A stretch of DNA of 64,000 bases, taken from the NCBI RefSeq assembly GCF_024585285.1, contig NZ_CP040755.1:62001-126000 (forward strand), read 5' to 3'. Position numbers and translations under genes: made by a program. Under the pieces are notes generated by a model that worked only from the letters and a program-made list of their open reading frames with translations, did no database searches and had not been told where the DNA came from. This stretch comes from Colwellia sp. M166 (GTDB taxonomy: Bacteria; Pseudomonadota; Gammaproteobacteria; Enterobacterales; Alteromonadaceae). This document shows, in pieces, positions 53,294 through 63,269 of this stretch; positions within the stretch are counted from its first letter, which is position 1, and every line of letters begins with the position of its first letter.

Positions 53294-55918
53294 TTATCGA
53301 TGACTATCAGCGCAAAGCATAGCTTCTAATGCGGCTTCCTGCTCTTTATTTAACGCTTGATTGTCATTATTCGAAACAGTAAAAACATCTTCAGCTTTTT
53401 CGCCAAAAGTTGTGATTTTAGCTGAATGTATTTGGATATTACATTTTTGAAAGATAGCGGCAATATTAGCTAATAACCCTGGATGATCTAAAGCGACAAT
53501 TTCTAACATGGTACGATTTTTAGTTGTTCCTTCAATAAAGCTGACATGCGTTGGAACTTTGAACTGACGAAATCGCTTCGCAATAGGTTTTGGCTTTATC
53601 TTAATTTGTTTTGACGCTAATCTGACACTCAATGAGCGCGCTATACTTAATGCCCTAGCGCTGTCATTTATGGCTTTATTCCGGTTATCAAGCACAACAA
53701 AAGTATTTGCTGTGTAGCCAGATTTATTGGTAGTAATTTTTGCATCATGGATAGAAAGCTTTTTCGCGCCCAATAAAGAGACAATATTGAAAAATATATT
53801 GGGTTTGTCTTGGGTATAAACAAAAACTTCTGTTCCGCCACGATAAGGTTTAGGACTGATGATAACCAATGGTTTGGCTTTATTGTGTGACAATATATGT
53901 TGAAAGTGCCAAGCGATTTGTTCAGGTGAATAACGTAAAAAATAGTCAGCTTTAAACTCTTTCCATAATTGTGGCAACCGTTCTTGGTCAACCATATTTG
54001 TCTTTAAAATCGCAATGGCTTGTTGCTGGTTCTCTCTGATTTTGGCTCGTAAATCGACTGGTTTTTCTAGGCCACGTCTAAAAGCGCGCTTAGTACCATA
54101 GTATAAATCTTCAAGTAAGTTGGCTTTCCAGCTATTCCATAAGCTTTCGTTGGTAGCACGCATATCGGCAACAGTTAAGCAATATAAGTAGTCAAGATGA
54201 GCTTCATCGCGAACAATTTCTGCGAAAGCTTTGATAACCTCTGGATCGGAAATGTCTCTGCGTTGTGCAGTAACCGACATTAATAAATGCTGCTCTACTA
54301 ACCAAGAGATCATTCGTCCATCATGATCTCCTAATTTATGAATCTTTGCGAAGTCTAGAGCATCAATAGCGCCTAACTTAGCATGATCACCACCGCGACC
54401 TTTGGCAATATCATGAAATATACCGGCAAAGTATAAAAGCTCTGGTTTACGAACGCGTTGCACTATTTTACTACATAATGGGTATTCATGACTGTGTTCT
54501 GGTTGACTAAAGCGATATAAATTCTTCAATAAACGGTAGCTATGTTCATCGACAGAATAAGCATGAAACAAATCAAATTGCATTTGACCGACAATATTAC
54601 GCCATTGTGGTAAATATGCACCGATAATTGAATGGCGGTGCATCAATGTAAATGCTAAGCCTAAGCCTCTTGGGTGTTTAATAAGCTTGATGAAAATTTC
54701 GCGACAACGGGCGTAGTCAATCATACCAGAGACTAAACGTCGGCGCGCATTACGCATTAAGCGTAATGTTTCAGGGTGTAAATCGGTAATTTCTTTGTGC
54801 TGAGCGATCAATAAAAACATTTCCATGATCTTGGTAGAGCGGGTAAATACGCGCCTATTACATACCTTGATCTGACCATCAATAATGACAAAATCATCAT
54901 TGAGCACAATTTCTTTACTGTGTTTTTTTTCGTTTAAAATAGCGTACTCAAAATGTTGTAATAACATTCTATTGAGTTCAGAAACGCGAGATATTATACG
55001 AAAAAATCGTTTCATCATTCGTTCTATAGCAAGTTTACCACCATCACCAAAGCCCATAAGTTCTGCAACATCGGCTTGATAATCAAACAGTAATCTATTT
55101 TCATTGCGACCTGCGATAAAGTGTAAGGCACAGCGCATACGCCAAAGGTAATCTTGACACTCAATGAGCTCAAAAAACTCATTGCTGGTTAAGTAGTGAT
55201 GATCAATAAGTTGCTCAAGGGTATCAGCCATAAAATGTCGCTTGGCGACCCAACCTATGGTTTGAATATCCCTTAAACCACCAGGGTTAGCTTTGAGGTT
55301 TGGCTCTAGCGTGTAAGATGCGCCATGGTATTGCTGGTGACGTTGATATTGTTCATCACGTTTAGCGAGGAAAAATTTTTCTGAGGTCCAAAATATGTCT
55401 TCAACTAATAGGGGTTGTAACTGAGTTACTAATGCTTGGTTGCCACAAATTTGGCGCATTTCCATTAAATTTGTCGCAATAGTGACGTCATCTATCGCTT
55501 GATTTAAACATTCTTTGATACTACGAACACTGTGACCAATATCGAGTTTTACGTCCCATAATTGGGTAATAAATGATGATATTTTTTCGGCTAAATCGTC
55601 TTCGATTACATCTTGAGTCAGTAATAAAATATCTACATCAGAATAAGGGTGAAGCTCTTTACGCCCGTAGCCACCAACAGCAGCTAAACTAATTTGATAT
55701 TCATCTAAATGGTGTTGGCACCAAAGTTTGGTTAAAATGAGATCAACGTAATAGGCACGAGCAGCAACAAGCGAAGTGACTTCGCTAATCGGAAATTCTG
55801 ATTTTTGCCATTGCAGAAATTCACTACTCAGTGTACAAATTTCTGAACTCGTTAACGAAGGGGCGCTAACAGCGAGAGCTTCACAGTAATTTTCTGGAAT
55901 GGGTGGGGTAATATTCAA
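53294..55918 (-). CDS. glnD: [Protein-PII] uridylyltransferase/uridylyl-removing enzyme
   Basis: An 874-residue sensor of glutamine. It covalently uridylylates PII to signal nitrogen status. The nucleotidyltransferase motif [21 protein letters not shown]-domain [11 protein letters not shown] and two C-terminal ACT domains ([17 protein letters not shown] and [17 protein letters not shown]) are all present. The start is TTG at 55918, without a strong ribosome site. Length is normal (E. coli 890). Confidence 0.95.
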   Translation of the reverse strand: MNITPPIPENYCEALAVSAPSLTSSEICTLSSEFLQWQKSEFPISEVTSLVAARAYYVDLILTKLWCQHHLDEYQISLAAVGGYGRKELHPYSDVDILLLTQDVIEDDLAEKISSFITQLWDVKLDIGHSVRSIKECLNQAIDDVTIATNLMEMRQICGNQALVTQLQPLLVEDIFWTSEKFFLAKRDEQYQRHQQYHGASYTLEPNLKANPGGLRDIQTIGWVAKRHFMADTLEQLIDHHYLTSNEFFELIECQDYLWRMRCALHFIAGRNENRLLFDYQADVAELMGFGDGGKLAIERMMKRFFRIISRVSELNRMLLQHFEYAILNEKKHSKEIVLNDDFVIIDGQIKVCNRRVFTRSTKIMEMFLLIAQHKEITDLHPETLRLMRNARRRLVSGMIDYARCREIFIKLIKHPRGLGLAFTLMHRHSIIGAYLPQWRNIVGQMQFDLFHAYSVDEHSYRLLKNLYRFSQPEHSHEYPLCSKIVQRVRKPELLYFAGIFHDIAKGRGGDHAKLGAIDALDFAKIHKLGDHDGRMISWLVEQHLLMSVTAQRRDISDPEVIKAFAEIVRDEAHLDYLYCLTVADMRATNESLWNSWKANLLEDLYYGTKRAFRRGLEKPVDLRAKIRENQQQAIAILKTNMVDQERLPQLWKEFKADYFLRYSPEQIAWHFQHILSHNKAKPLVIISPKPYRGGTEVFVYTQDKPNIFFNIVSLLGAKKLSIHDAKITTNKSGYTANTFVVLDNRNKAINDSARALSIARSLSVRLASKQIKIKPKPIAKRFRQFKVPTHVSFIEGTTKNRTMLEIVALDHPGLLANIAAIFQKCNIQIHSAKITTFGEKAEDVFTVSNNDNQALNKEQEAALEAMLCADSHR

Positions 55919-56000
55919 CAGTAAGCTCTCACATTTTTATCAATAGTACAATTGACTTATAAGTTTAAATAACCTTTTAGCTTGTCACTTAATCGATGAC

Positions 56001-56789
56001 TTAGTTATGCAGCATTCTGGGTATCGTATCATCTTTGCGTAATGTTAATATTTCACAACCGGTTTTGGTGACCACAACAGTATGTTCCCACTGTGCTGAC
56101 TTTTTACCATCTAAGGTGTATACCGTCCAGTTATCTTCTTTGTCGAGTGAAGTGTTAGCACGGCCTAAGTTAATCATAGGCTCAACGGTAAAACACATAC
56201 CTTCGAGCATTTTATCTTTGTCATTATTTTTATAATGGACAATTTGTGGTTCTTCATGAAACTCTTTACCAATACCATGGCCACAATACTCTTTTACAAT
56301 TGAATAGCGACCTGATTTTTTGATGAATTTTTGAATTGCGGTGCCGATTTCACCGAAAGTATTACCAGGTTTTACTTTTTTAAGGCCAACATACAATGCT
56401 TCTTGAGTAATACGACAAAGGCGATTATCTTCAGCAGAAGTTTCACCAATACAAAACATTTTACTGGTGTCACCATGGTAACCATCTTTAATAACAGTGA
56501 TGTCAATATTAATAATATCGCCATCAACTAATGGCACATCATTTGGAATGCCATGACATACGACGTGATTCACCGAAGTACAAATCGACTTTGGAAAGCC
56601 GTGATAATTTAACGGTGCAGAAATAGCACTTTGCACTTTGTCAGTATATTCTGCACATAATGTATTCAACTCATCCGTTGTTACACCTGCTTTAACGTGA
56701 GGCTCGATCATTTCCAATACATCTGCAGCAAGCTTTCCTGCAACTCTCATTTTTTCAATTTCTTGCTGATCTTTAATCGTAATTGTCAT
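56001..56789 (-). CDS. map: Methionine aminopeptidase, type I
   Basis: A 262-residue dinuclear-metal enzyme removing N-terminal Met from nascent proteins. Metal ligands: D in DIINIDITVIKDGYHGDTS, H in GHGIGKEFHEEP and E in FTVEPMINLG. The N-terminal His of CHGIP is present. It is divergent from rpsB in the usual E. coli layout (map - rpsB), with glnD downstream. Confidence 0.95.
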   Translation of the reverse strand: MTITIKDQQEIEKMRVAGKLAADVLEMIEPHVKAGVTTDELNTLCAEYTDKVQSAISAPLNYHGFPKSICTSVNHVVCHGIPNDVPLVDGDIINIDITVIKDGYHGDTSKMFCIGETSAEDNRLCRITQEALYVGLKKVKPGNTFGEIGTAIQKFIKKSGRYSIVKEYCGHGIGKEFHEEPQIVHYKNNDKDKMLEGMCFTVEPMINLGRANTSLDKEDNWTVYTLDGKKSAQWEHTVVVTKTGCEILTLRKDDTIPRMLHN

Positions 56790-56996
56790 AAAACCTCAGT
56801 GTGACTGTATTTTTTAGTGTCGCTAGCAAACATAACTTTTGCTGCTTTTCATAAAATAGGCAGCAGGGCTAGCTGGTAAATATTTATTGTTGATGATTTT
56901 ACATGGTTTTCTGATTTTTCCCAATCGGAAAACCTAAGATAAATAAATTAATTACTGAAACAATTTAACAGAGTAAGCGAAGGGAGGAGGAAATCA

Positions 56997-57071
56997 ATGA
57001 ACCAGCAGACATTAGCAAATTGTAAAGTCTGCTGTTTTGTTCATTTATATAACAGTAAAAGTGTTATGTAA
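56997..57071 (+). CDS. Candidate 24-residue Cys-rich small ORF
   Basis: ATG at 56997 follows an excellent ribosome-binding site (GGGAGGAGG, seven-base spacing) and opens MNQQTLANCKVCCFVHLYNS, then ends at TAA. The first codons overlap a hairpin, CAGCAGAC/GTCTGCTG, then TTTT. It lies between two minus-strand genes, against their direction. It may be a real small protein, a leader peptide or an accident; expression is unknown. Confidence 0.35.
   Translation: MNQQTLANCKVCCFVHLYNSKSVM
57003..57038. terminator. Possible hairpin terminator
   Basis: CAGCAGAC (57003-57010) pairs with GTCTGCTG (57027-57034), followed by TTTTG on the plus strand. It lies downstream of the DsbA-like gene (minus), 25 bp from its stop. 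The outer bases AATGAAC/GTTCATT extend the pairing. Confidence 0.5.
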
Positions 57072-57690
57072 TATTTTCAAGTTCAAGCTTTACGGCATCA
57101 ACAATCGCATTTGGGTTCTCTAAATATAGGTTGTGGTTTAACAATACTAAGCGCTCGTTATAAGCCAGTAGCATGGCTGGAATTGCTTGTGTACCAATAA
57201 GTTCTTGAATTTCAGTAATATCATGGATAGCAAATTCAGCATCTTTCGTCAGTTTATTAGACTGTAAGCATTTTGCTGGCGGTGACAGCTTTAATTCATC
57301 GATAATGTCACTGACACTGTCTTTATCGGTTAGTTCATTACCTAAAATAAAATGAGCATGTTGTAGCTTAGTCAATAATTCGAAAGCAGATTTTGCCGAT
57401 TTATTTTGCACCCACGCCATAAGGTTGGCGACTAGTGTTGAATCTTTAGCGTAATTTAGCGTGTCAATATAGTTAGCACCAAATGGCACTTTACTGAACT
57501 CACCCACAGCGGTAATTGTCGTTGGTGATACTTTATTGTCGCCATCATAATAGCTGATATGCATGGCTCTAAATGTTATTGATGGGAAGGCACTTAGTAC
57601 TTTTTCAACAAGTACAGTTGAGGCGTAGCTCCATGGACAGTGACTATCGTAGATATAAAAAAGTTCTGCATTGGGTGTATTTAATGACAT
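57064..57690 (-). CDS. DsbA/FrnE-like thioredoxin-fold protein
   Basis: A 208-residue protein of the DsbA family. The active-site region reads YDSHCPWSYAS, with CPWS in place of the usual CxxC, so the resolving Cys is absent. A cis-Pro loop lies at IGTQAIPAMLL. There is no signal peptide, so it is cytoplasmic. It may use a monothiol or glutathione mechanism, as in FrnE/glutathione S-transferase kappa-like enzymes. The substrate is unknown. It lies between map and rpsB. Confidence 0.78.
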   Translation of the reverse strand: MSLNTPNAELFYIYDSHCPWSYASTVLVEKVLSAFPSITFRAMHISYYDGDNKVSPTTITAVGEFSKVPFGANYIDTLNYAKDSTLVANLMAWVQNKSAKSAFELLTKLQHAHFILGNELTDKDSVSDIIDELKLSPPAKCLQSNKLTKDAEFAIHDITEIQELIGTQAIPAMLLAYNERLVLLNHNLYLENPNAIVDAVKLELENIT

Positions 57691-58040
57691 GATTCAATTA
57701 GCTTGATGAAAAATTGCTTTAATTTTAACGCGCTAGAATTAAAGATCCTAGCCTTTAGTAAAATAAAATATTATTAAGGATGCTTTTTAGCTAAAAACTA
57801 GCCAGTTGCTTGCATTTATGGTATAAAGTGCGCCGTTAAATTGTTTGCCTAAATCGTCCAGCGATTTTACAAATATTTTTAACCTTAAACGGTATTGATA
57901 AAATTCAATACATTAAAACTAAACTCACATACATCTAGCAAAGGTATACCGGGGTGCCCAGCGAATTTACGCTAAGTAAAACGCAATAAGGGTCGTGTAT
58001 ATTGGATGTATGAACGCTTAACCCCACAAAGGATAAAATA
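57691..58040. other. rpsB upstream region and leader
   Basis: A 350-bp stretch, of which the last about 100 bp (from 57940) form the conserved-looking leader of rpsB described separately. The left part probably carries the rpsB promoter and that of the DsbA-like gene. No further gene is seen. Confidence 0.5.
57940..58035 (+). promoter_or_regulatory. Structured rpsB 5' leader
   Basis: GGGGT (57951-57955) can pair with ACCCC (58021-58025) just ahead of the ribosome-binding site AAAGGA, with an inner hairpin AGCG-AATTTA-CGCT at about 57960-57973. In E. coli S2 represses rpsB-tsf translation through a conserved structured leader; this looks like the equivalent, judged from memory of the published motif. 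Confidence 0.5.
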
Positions 58041-58769
58041 ATGCCAAACGTTTCTATGCGCGATATGCTTAAAGCCGGTGTCCATTTCGGTCACAAAACC
58101 CGTTACTGGAACCCAAAAATGAAATCATACATTTTTGGTGCTCGTGATAAAGTTCATATCATCAACCTTGAACAAACTGTACCTATGTTCAACGAAGCTC
58201 TTGCTGTCTTAAGCAATGTTTCTTCGAAGAAAGGTAAAGTTTTATTTGTTGGTACTAAACGCGCAGCAAGCGATGCTATAAAAGAAGCAGCAATTAAATG
58301 TGATCAATTCTACGTAAATCACCGTTGGTTAGGTGGTATGTTGACTAACTGGAAAACAGTTCGTCAATCAATCAAACGTTTAAAAGATCTTGAAGCTCAA
58401 AGCTCAGACGGTACTTTTGAAGCGCTTACTAAGAAAGAAGCGTTAATGCGTACACGTGAAATGGAAAAACTTGAGAAAAGCCTTGGTGGTATCAAAAACA
58501 TGGGTGGTTTACCTGATGTTTTATTCATCATTGATGCGGATCACGAGCACATTTCTATTAAAGAAGCTAACAACTTAGGCATTCCAGTAATTTCTGTTGT
58601 TGATACTAACTCAAACCCAGATGGCGTTGACTACATCGTTCCTGGCAACGATGATGCGATTCGCGCTGTGACCTTATACTTAGACTCAGCTGCTAACGCT
58701 GTTCTTTCTGGTCGTGAGCAAAACATCGCAGTACAGGCTGAAAAAGACGGTTTTGTTGAAACTGAATAA
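58041..58769 (+). CDS. rpsB: Ribosomal protein S2
   Basis: The 242-residue small-subunit protein. It has the usual N-terminus [22 protein letters not shown] and central [39 protein letters not shown]. It is the first gene of the rpsB-tsf transcript, ahead of pyrH and frr. It likely regulates its own expression through the leader at 57940. Confidence 0.98.
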   Translation: MPNVSMRDMLKAGVHFGHKTRYWNPKMKSYIFGARDKVHIINLEQTVPMFNEALAVLSNVSSKKGKVLFVGTKRAASDAIKEAAIKCDQFYVNHRWLGGMLTNWKTVRQSIKRLKDLEAQSSDGTFEALTKKEALMRTREMEKLEKSLGGIKNMGGLPDVLFIIDADHEHISIKEANNLGIPVISVVDTNSNPDGVDYIVPGNDDAIRAVTLYLDSAANAVLSGREQNIAVQAEKDGFVETE

Positions 58770-58800
58770 ATTCAGTTTTAGATAACGTTTTAAACTGCTA

Positions 58801-58830
58801 TTGCCACAACAACTTCCGTTGTTGTGGCAA
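58801..58830 (+). terminator. Perfect hairpin between rpsB and tsf
   Basis: A 13-base perfect stem (58801-58813 with 58818-58830) around TTCC, 31 bp after rpsB. There is no T-run, so it is more likely a processing or partial attenuation signal reducing tsf relative to rpsB than a full terminator. Confidence 0.6.
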
Positions 58831-58862
58831 ATACTGAAGACACTTTTATTGAGGAAAATTTC

Positions 58863-59735
58863 ATGGCAATTACTGCTGCACAAGTTAAAGAATTACGTGA
58901 ACGCACAGCTGCGGGCATGATGGATTGTAAAAAAGCTTTACAAGAAGCTGATGGCGATATGGAACTTGCGATTGAAAACATGCGTAAGTCTGGCCAAGCA
59001 AAAGCGGCCAAAAAAGCAGGCAACATTGCTGCTGAAGGTGCTATTTTAATTAAAACTAACAACGGCGCTGCTGTTTTAGTTGAAATTAACTGTCAAACTG
59101 ATTTTGTTGCAAAAGACAATAACTTCTTAGGTTTTGCTAACGAAGTTGCTGACGCTGCTCTTGCTGCTAAAGTAACTATCGAAGAGCTACAAGCTCAATT
59201 CGAAGAAAAGCGTATTACCCTAGTGACTAAAATTGGTGAAAACATCAATGTTCGTCGCGTAGAATACATCGAAGGTGCTGCTTTAGCTTCTTATAGCCAT
59301 GGCGCTACTATCGGTGTTGTTGTTGCTGGTGAAGGTGATGCAGAAGCACTTAAGCACATCGCTATGCACGTTGCTGCAAGCAAGCCAGAATACATCAACC
59401 CTGCAGATGTTCCTGCTAGCGTAGTTGAAAACGAACAACGTATTCAATTAGATATCTTAAAAGCTGAAAACGATGCGCTTGCAGATAACAAGAAAAAGCC
59501 AGATGATTTGCTTGAAAAAATCATCATTGGCCGTATGAAGAAATTTACGGGTGAAATTTCTTTAACCGGTCAAGCTTTCATCATGGAGCCTAAGAAAACT
59601 GTTGGCGCCATTTTAAAAGAAAAAGGCTTAACAATTTCTTCATTCGTTCGCTTAGAAGTTGGTGAAGGTATTGAGAAAAAAGAAGAAGATTTTGCTGCTG
59701 AAGTAGAAGCACAAATCGCTGCAGCTAAGGCTTAA
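58863..59735 (+). CDS. tsf: Elongation factor Ts
   Basis: A 290-residue nucleotide exchange factor for EF-Tu. N-terminal UBA-like domain with [42 protein letters not shown], followed by the core exchange region [17 protein letters not shown] at 58863 (TTGAGGAAAATTTC upstream) is correct; the longer open frame from 58824 is unlikely. Terminator at 59775. Confidence 0.97.
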   Translation: MAITAAQVKELRERTAAGMMDCKKALQEADGDMELAIENMRKSGQAKAAKKAGNIAAEGAILIKTNNGAAVLVEINCQTDFVAKDNNFLGFANEVADAALAAKVTIEELQAQFEEKRITLVTKIGENINVRRVEYIEGAALASYSHGATIGVVVAGEGDAEALKHIAMHVAASKPEYINPADVPASVVENEQRIQLDILKAENDALADNKKKPDDLLEKIIIGRMKKFTGEISLTGQAFIMEPKKTVGAILKEKGLTISSFVRLEVGEGIEKKEEDFAAEVEAQIAAAKA

Positions 59736-59774
59736 TTTACCTTGGTAAATTAGCATAAGCTAAAGAATCCTTCA

Positions 59775-59803
59775 TAAAAAAGCGCCGATTGGCGCTTTTT
59801 TTA
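59775..59803 (+). terminator. Intrinsic terminator after tsf
   Basis: AAAAAAGCGCC/GGCGCTTTTTTT stem ending the rpsB-tsf transcript 40 bp after the stop. Confidence 0.92.
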
Positions 59804-60040
59804 TGGTTGTTTTTAATGGTATAACCGGCTTTCCTATTGATAAATATTTTCTCTTACATGACTTGCGGTTATTGATGATAGTTCGGCGATTTAAGTCATG
59901 AAAAACAACTATTCAATCTCATACTTTGATTTTTTTAGAAGAAAACAATAAATCTCGTGCAAATATTGCACTATTTATCTCGGTAAAAGTGATAAATAGC
60001 TTCTACACTAGACTTTTTTCATATTAGACTTTCGAACCGT

Positions 60041-60091
60041 GGCTAAACGTATTAAAATAGCCGAGGTCGATCAGGCCTAGACTATTTTAAT
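60041..60091 (+). promoter_or_regulatory. pyrH leader with mutually exclusive hairpins
   Basis: ATTAAAATAG (60051-60060) pairs perfectly with CTATTTTAAT (60082-60091). Its left arm overlaps a second possible hairpin GGCTA (60041) with TAGCC (60058-60062). Only one can form at a time. The 3' arm ends 29 bp before the pyrH start. Confidence 0.4.
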
Positions 60092-60119
60092 TTAATAATT
60101 CTTAAGGAATGTTTATTAC

Positions 60120-60860
60120 ATGAGCGTCAACCCCAAACCAATGTATCGTCGAATCCTTTTAAAACTTAGTGGTGAAGCCCTGATGGGTGAAGAAGGTTTT
60201 GGCATAGATCCAAAAGTATTGGATCGTATGGCACAAGAAATTAAAGAATTAATCGAAATGGGCATTCAGGTCGGCTTAGTTATTGGCGGTGGCAATCTGT
60301 TTCGTGGTAAGGGTCTTGCTGAAGCTGGTATGAATCGTGTTGTTGGCGACCAAATGGGTATGTTAGCAACCGTGATGAATGGTTTGGCTATGCGTGATGC
60401 TTTACATCGTGCCTTTGTCAATACCCGTTTAATGTCAGCGATTGACCTTGCTGGTGTTTGTGACCGTTATAATTGGGCTGAAGCGATCAGCTTATTAAAG
60501 TCTGGTCGGGTGGTTATTTTCAGCGCAGGTACTGGTAATCCGTTTTTTACCACAGACTCTGCTGCCTGTTTACGTGGCATTGAAATAGAGGCTGATGTGG
60601 TGCTAAAAGCAACAAAAGTTGATGGCATTTATTCAGAAGACCCCGTTGCTAATCCAGAGGCAACTTTATATAGCCATTTGAGCTATCAAGAAGTTTTAGA
60701 GAAAGAATTACAAGTGATGGATTTAGCTGCATTCACTTTAGCTCGAGATCATAGTATGACCTTACGTGTGTTTAATATGAATAAACCTGGCGCGTTAAAG
60801 TCGGTCATTATGGGCGGTGAAGAAGGTACAACAATCGATCACGCTGAAAATTTAAATTAA
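60120..60860 (+). CDS. pyrH: UMP kinase
   Basis: A 246-residue bacterial UMP kinase (amino-acid-kinase fold), phosphorylating UMP to UDP. The motifs [52 protein letters not shown] and [11 protein letters not shown] are complete. The start is ATG at 60120. It lies next to frr in the usual order. Confidence 0.97.
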   Translation: MSVNPKPMYRRILLKLSGEALMGEEGFGIDPKVLDRMAQEIKELIEMGIQVGLVIGGGNLFRGKGLAEAGMNRVVGDQMGMLATVMNGLAMRDALHRAFVNTRLMSAIDLAGVCDRYNWAEAISLLKSGRVVIFSAGTGNPFFTTDSAACLRGIEIEADVVLKATKVDGIYSEDPVANPEATLYSHLSYQEVLEKELQVMDLAAFTLARDHSMTLRVFNMNKPGALKSVIMGGEEGTTIDHAENLN

Positions 60861-60879
60861 TTAGTGCAGGAATAACATA

Positions 60880-61437
60880 GTGATAAACGAAATAAAACAA
60901 GACGCTCAAGAACGAATGGCGAAAAGTATCGAGTCATTAAAAATTAGTTTGAACAAAATACGTACTGGCCGAGCACATCGCTCTTTACTTGATAATATTG
61001 TCGTTGAATATTACGGTATGGATACACCACTGAGTCAAGTGGGTAATATCTCTGTACCAGATGCACGGACATTAGCGATTACAGTCTTTGATAAAGGTAT
61101 GATTGGCGCGGTTGAAAAAGCGATTCTAAAATCTGATCTTGGGCTTAACCCATCATCTCAAGGTACGTTAATTCGTATTCCTTTACCTGCGTTAACCGAA
61201 GAGCGCCGTAAAGATCTAGTCAAGGTTGTACGCGGTGAAGCTGAAGGTGGTAAAGTTGCTATTCGCAATATTCGTCGTGATGCAAATACTGATATTAAAT
61301 CACTAAATAAAGAAAAAGATATTAGTGATGATGAAATGCACCAAGCGGAAGATGAAGTACAAAAAATAACGGATACATTTATTAAACAAGTTGATGATGT
61401 TTTATCCGTTAAGGAAAAGGAATTAATGGAAATTTAA
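60880..61437 (+). CDS. frr: Ribosome recycling factor
   Basis: A 185-residue RRF. The family pattern ([43 protein letters not shown]... ) and C-terminal coiled helix ([29 protein letters not shown]) are complete. The start is GTG at 60880. It splits post-termination ribosomes with EF-G. Terminator at 61460. Confidence 0.97.
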   Translation: MINEIKQDAQERMAKSIESLKISLNKIRTGRAHRSLLDNIVVEYYGMDTPLSQVGNISVPDARTLAITVFDKGMIGAVEKAILKSDLGLNPSSQGTLIRIPLPALTEERRKDLVKVVRGEAEGGKVAIRNIRRDANTDIKSLNKEKDISDDEMHQAEDEVQKITDTFIKQVDDVLSVKEKELMEI

Positions 61438-61459
61438 AGTTTTCATTGCTTAATCCATG

Positions 61460-61488
61460 ACGCCGTAGATAATGCCTACGGCGTTTTT
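61460..61488 (+). terminator. Intrinsic terminator after frr
   Basis: CGCCGTAG/CTACGGCG stem with ATAATGC loop, followed by T5. Confidence 0.88.
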
Positions 61489-61542
61489 GCATTTACCCGT
61501 AAATTATTCAGCATATAGAGTTAAGCTTACGATGGAGAATAT

Positions 61543-62310
61543 GTGAGTAATACAGAAAATCAACTTAAGCAATTGCTAACCACAGAGGTAAAAATACCTC
61601 AACATGTTGCCATTATTATGGATGGCAATGGTCGTTGGGCGCAGCTTCGAGGTAAAAAACGGGTAGCAGGGCATAAATCTGGCGTTGAGTCAGTAAGAAC
61701 TACCGTAGCAACAGCTGCAAAGCATGGTGTTAAAGCCTTGACTTTATTTGCCTTTAGCAGTGAAAATTGGCAGCGCCCAGAAAGTGAAGTTAGTGTTTTA
61801 ATGGATTTATTTATGTTTGTGTTAACCCGAGAGGTTAAACGTTTACATAAAAATAGTATTAAATTTCAAGTGATCGGTGATTTAACTAAATTTTCGAGTA
61901 AATTACAGAAAATGATTAAAGAATCAGAGGCACTAACGACTGAAAATACGGGTATGGTGTTATCAATAGCCGCTAACTATGGTGGCCGTTGGGACATTGC
62001 GCAGGCAGCAAAAGTTTTAGCTAGAAAGGTTGAACGCCAAGAATTAAATGCTGATGATATCACCGAAGCATCATTGCACGAACAGACAAGTCTGGCAGAG
62101 CTTCCCGAATTAGATCTATTAATTAGAACCGGTGGTGATTATCGCATTAGTAACTTTTTGCTCTGGCAAGCAGCTTATGCAGAGTTGTACTTTACTGAAG
62201 TACTTTGGCCCGATTTCAATGAAGCAGAGTTTACGAAAGCAATTACATTGTTTGATCAACGGGAACGACGTTTTGGCCAAACGAGTGAACAAGTAACTAA
62301 TAAGAACTAA
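61543..62310 (+). CDS. uppS: Di-trans,poly-cis-decaprenylcistransferase (UPP synthase)
   Basis: A 255-residue cis-prenyltransferase making undecaprenyl diphosphate, the carrier for peptidoglycan and O-antigen. Signatures [20 protein letters not shown] (substrate P-loop), [13 protein letters not shown] and [34 protein letters not shown] are intact. The start is GTG at 61543 (TGGAGAATAT upstream). It forms an operon with cdsA and dxr. Confidence 0.96.
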   Translation: MSNTENQLKQLLTTEVKIPQHVAIIMDGNGRWAQLRGKKRVAGHKSGVESVRTTVATAAKHGVKALTLFAFSSENWQRPESEVSVLMDLFMFVLTREVKRLHKNSIKFQVIGDLTKFSSKLQKMIKESEALTTENTGMVLSIAANYGGRWDIAQAAKVLARKVERQELNADDITEASLHEQTSLAELPELDLLIRTGGDYRISNFLLWQAAYAELYFTEVLWPDFNEAEFTKAITLFDQRERRFGQTSEQVTNKN

Positions 62311-62398
62311 AAAATACTTAGGGATTATTTAACTTTCAGAGCGTGGTAAAAACTCAATTGAAAGCTTAAATTCCCGCGCATAAATTAAGGAATATCGT

Positions 62399-63265
62399 TT
62401 GTTAAAACAACGTATCATGACGGCATTAATCCTCGCACCTGCTGCGATTCTGGCGATTTTTTATTTATCTCTCATTAACTTCGCAGCAGTTATGTTGGTC
62501 GTTATGGCTATTGGTGCTTGGGAGTGGGGGCCACTCATGGGCTTTGCTAGCAAACCTCGGCGTTTAGTTTTTGTGGGTATCACTAGCATATTAATTGCAA
62601 CCATCTGGTTTTTGATCCCTATCGAACAATTGTGGCACGCGCCAAAAGTTTTGTTGGAACAAGTCAATCTTGTGCTGTGGTTAGCTGTTGCTTGGTGGTT
62701 ATTATCTGCCGGCTTAACCTTCTTATACCCGCGTTGTAGTACCTTTTGGTCAAGCCACCGTTCAGTGCGTGGACTTTTTGGCTGGTTAACGTTAATCCCA
62801 ACATGGCTTGCTTTTATGGTACTTAGAAGCAGTGATTATCAAGTCGATACTTACCATGGCGCGCAATTATTGATGTTTCTTTTTTTGATGGTTTGGAGTG
62901 CTGATGTTGGCGCATACTTTGTCGGAAAATCTATTGGCAAACGCAAGTTATTACCCAATGTAAGTCCAGGAAAAACCTTAGAGGGCTTTTTAGGTGGCGT
63001 TGTTTTTGCTTGTGCTACCGTCGCGATTGCCGGTTATTTTATTGATTGGTCTAATGAGCAATACCTTATTGTTATTCCAGTAACTATTTTAATTACTACT
63101 ATCTCAGTGTTAGGTGACTTGAATGAAAGCATGTTTAAGCGTCAAGCCGGTGTCAAAGATAGTGGTTCAATATTACCTGGGCATGGTGGCGTGCTTGATC
63201 GTATTGATAGTTTAACAGCGACCGCACCGATATATGCTTTATGTTACGCATATTTGGGTTGGTAA
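62399..63265 (+). CDS. cdsA: Phosphatidate cytidylyltransferase
   Basis: A 288-residue integral membrane enzyme converting phosphatidic acid and CTP to CDP-diacylglycerol. It has about eight membrane helices. The C-terminal signature [37 protein letters not shown] is complete. The start is TTG at 62399 (AAGGA upstream). It lies 4 bp before dxr. Confidence 0.95.
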   Translation: MLKQRIMTALILAPAAILAIFYLSLINFAAVMLVVMAIGAWEWGPLMGFASKPRRLVFVGITSILIATIWFLIPIEQLWHAPKVLLEQVNLVLWLAVAWWLLSAGLTFLYPRCSTFWSSHRSVRGLFGWLTLIPTWLAFMVLRSSDYQVDTYHGAQLLMFLFLMVWSADVGAYFVGKSIGKRKLLPNVSPGKTLEGFLGGVVFACATVAIAGYFIDWSNEQYLIVIPVTILITTISVLGDLNESMFKRQAGVKDSGSILPGHGGVLDRIDSLTATAPIYALCYAYLGW

Positions 63266-63269
63266 GAAA

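Larger units (their letters stand above)
59736..60119. other. tsf-pyrH intergenic region
   Basis: A 384-bp stretch holding the tsf terminator (59775) and a separate promoter and leader for pyrH. Further structured sequence in the leader (60041-60091) is described separately. No additional gene is seen. Confidence 0.5.
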
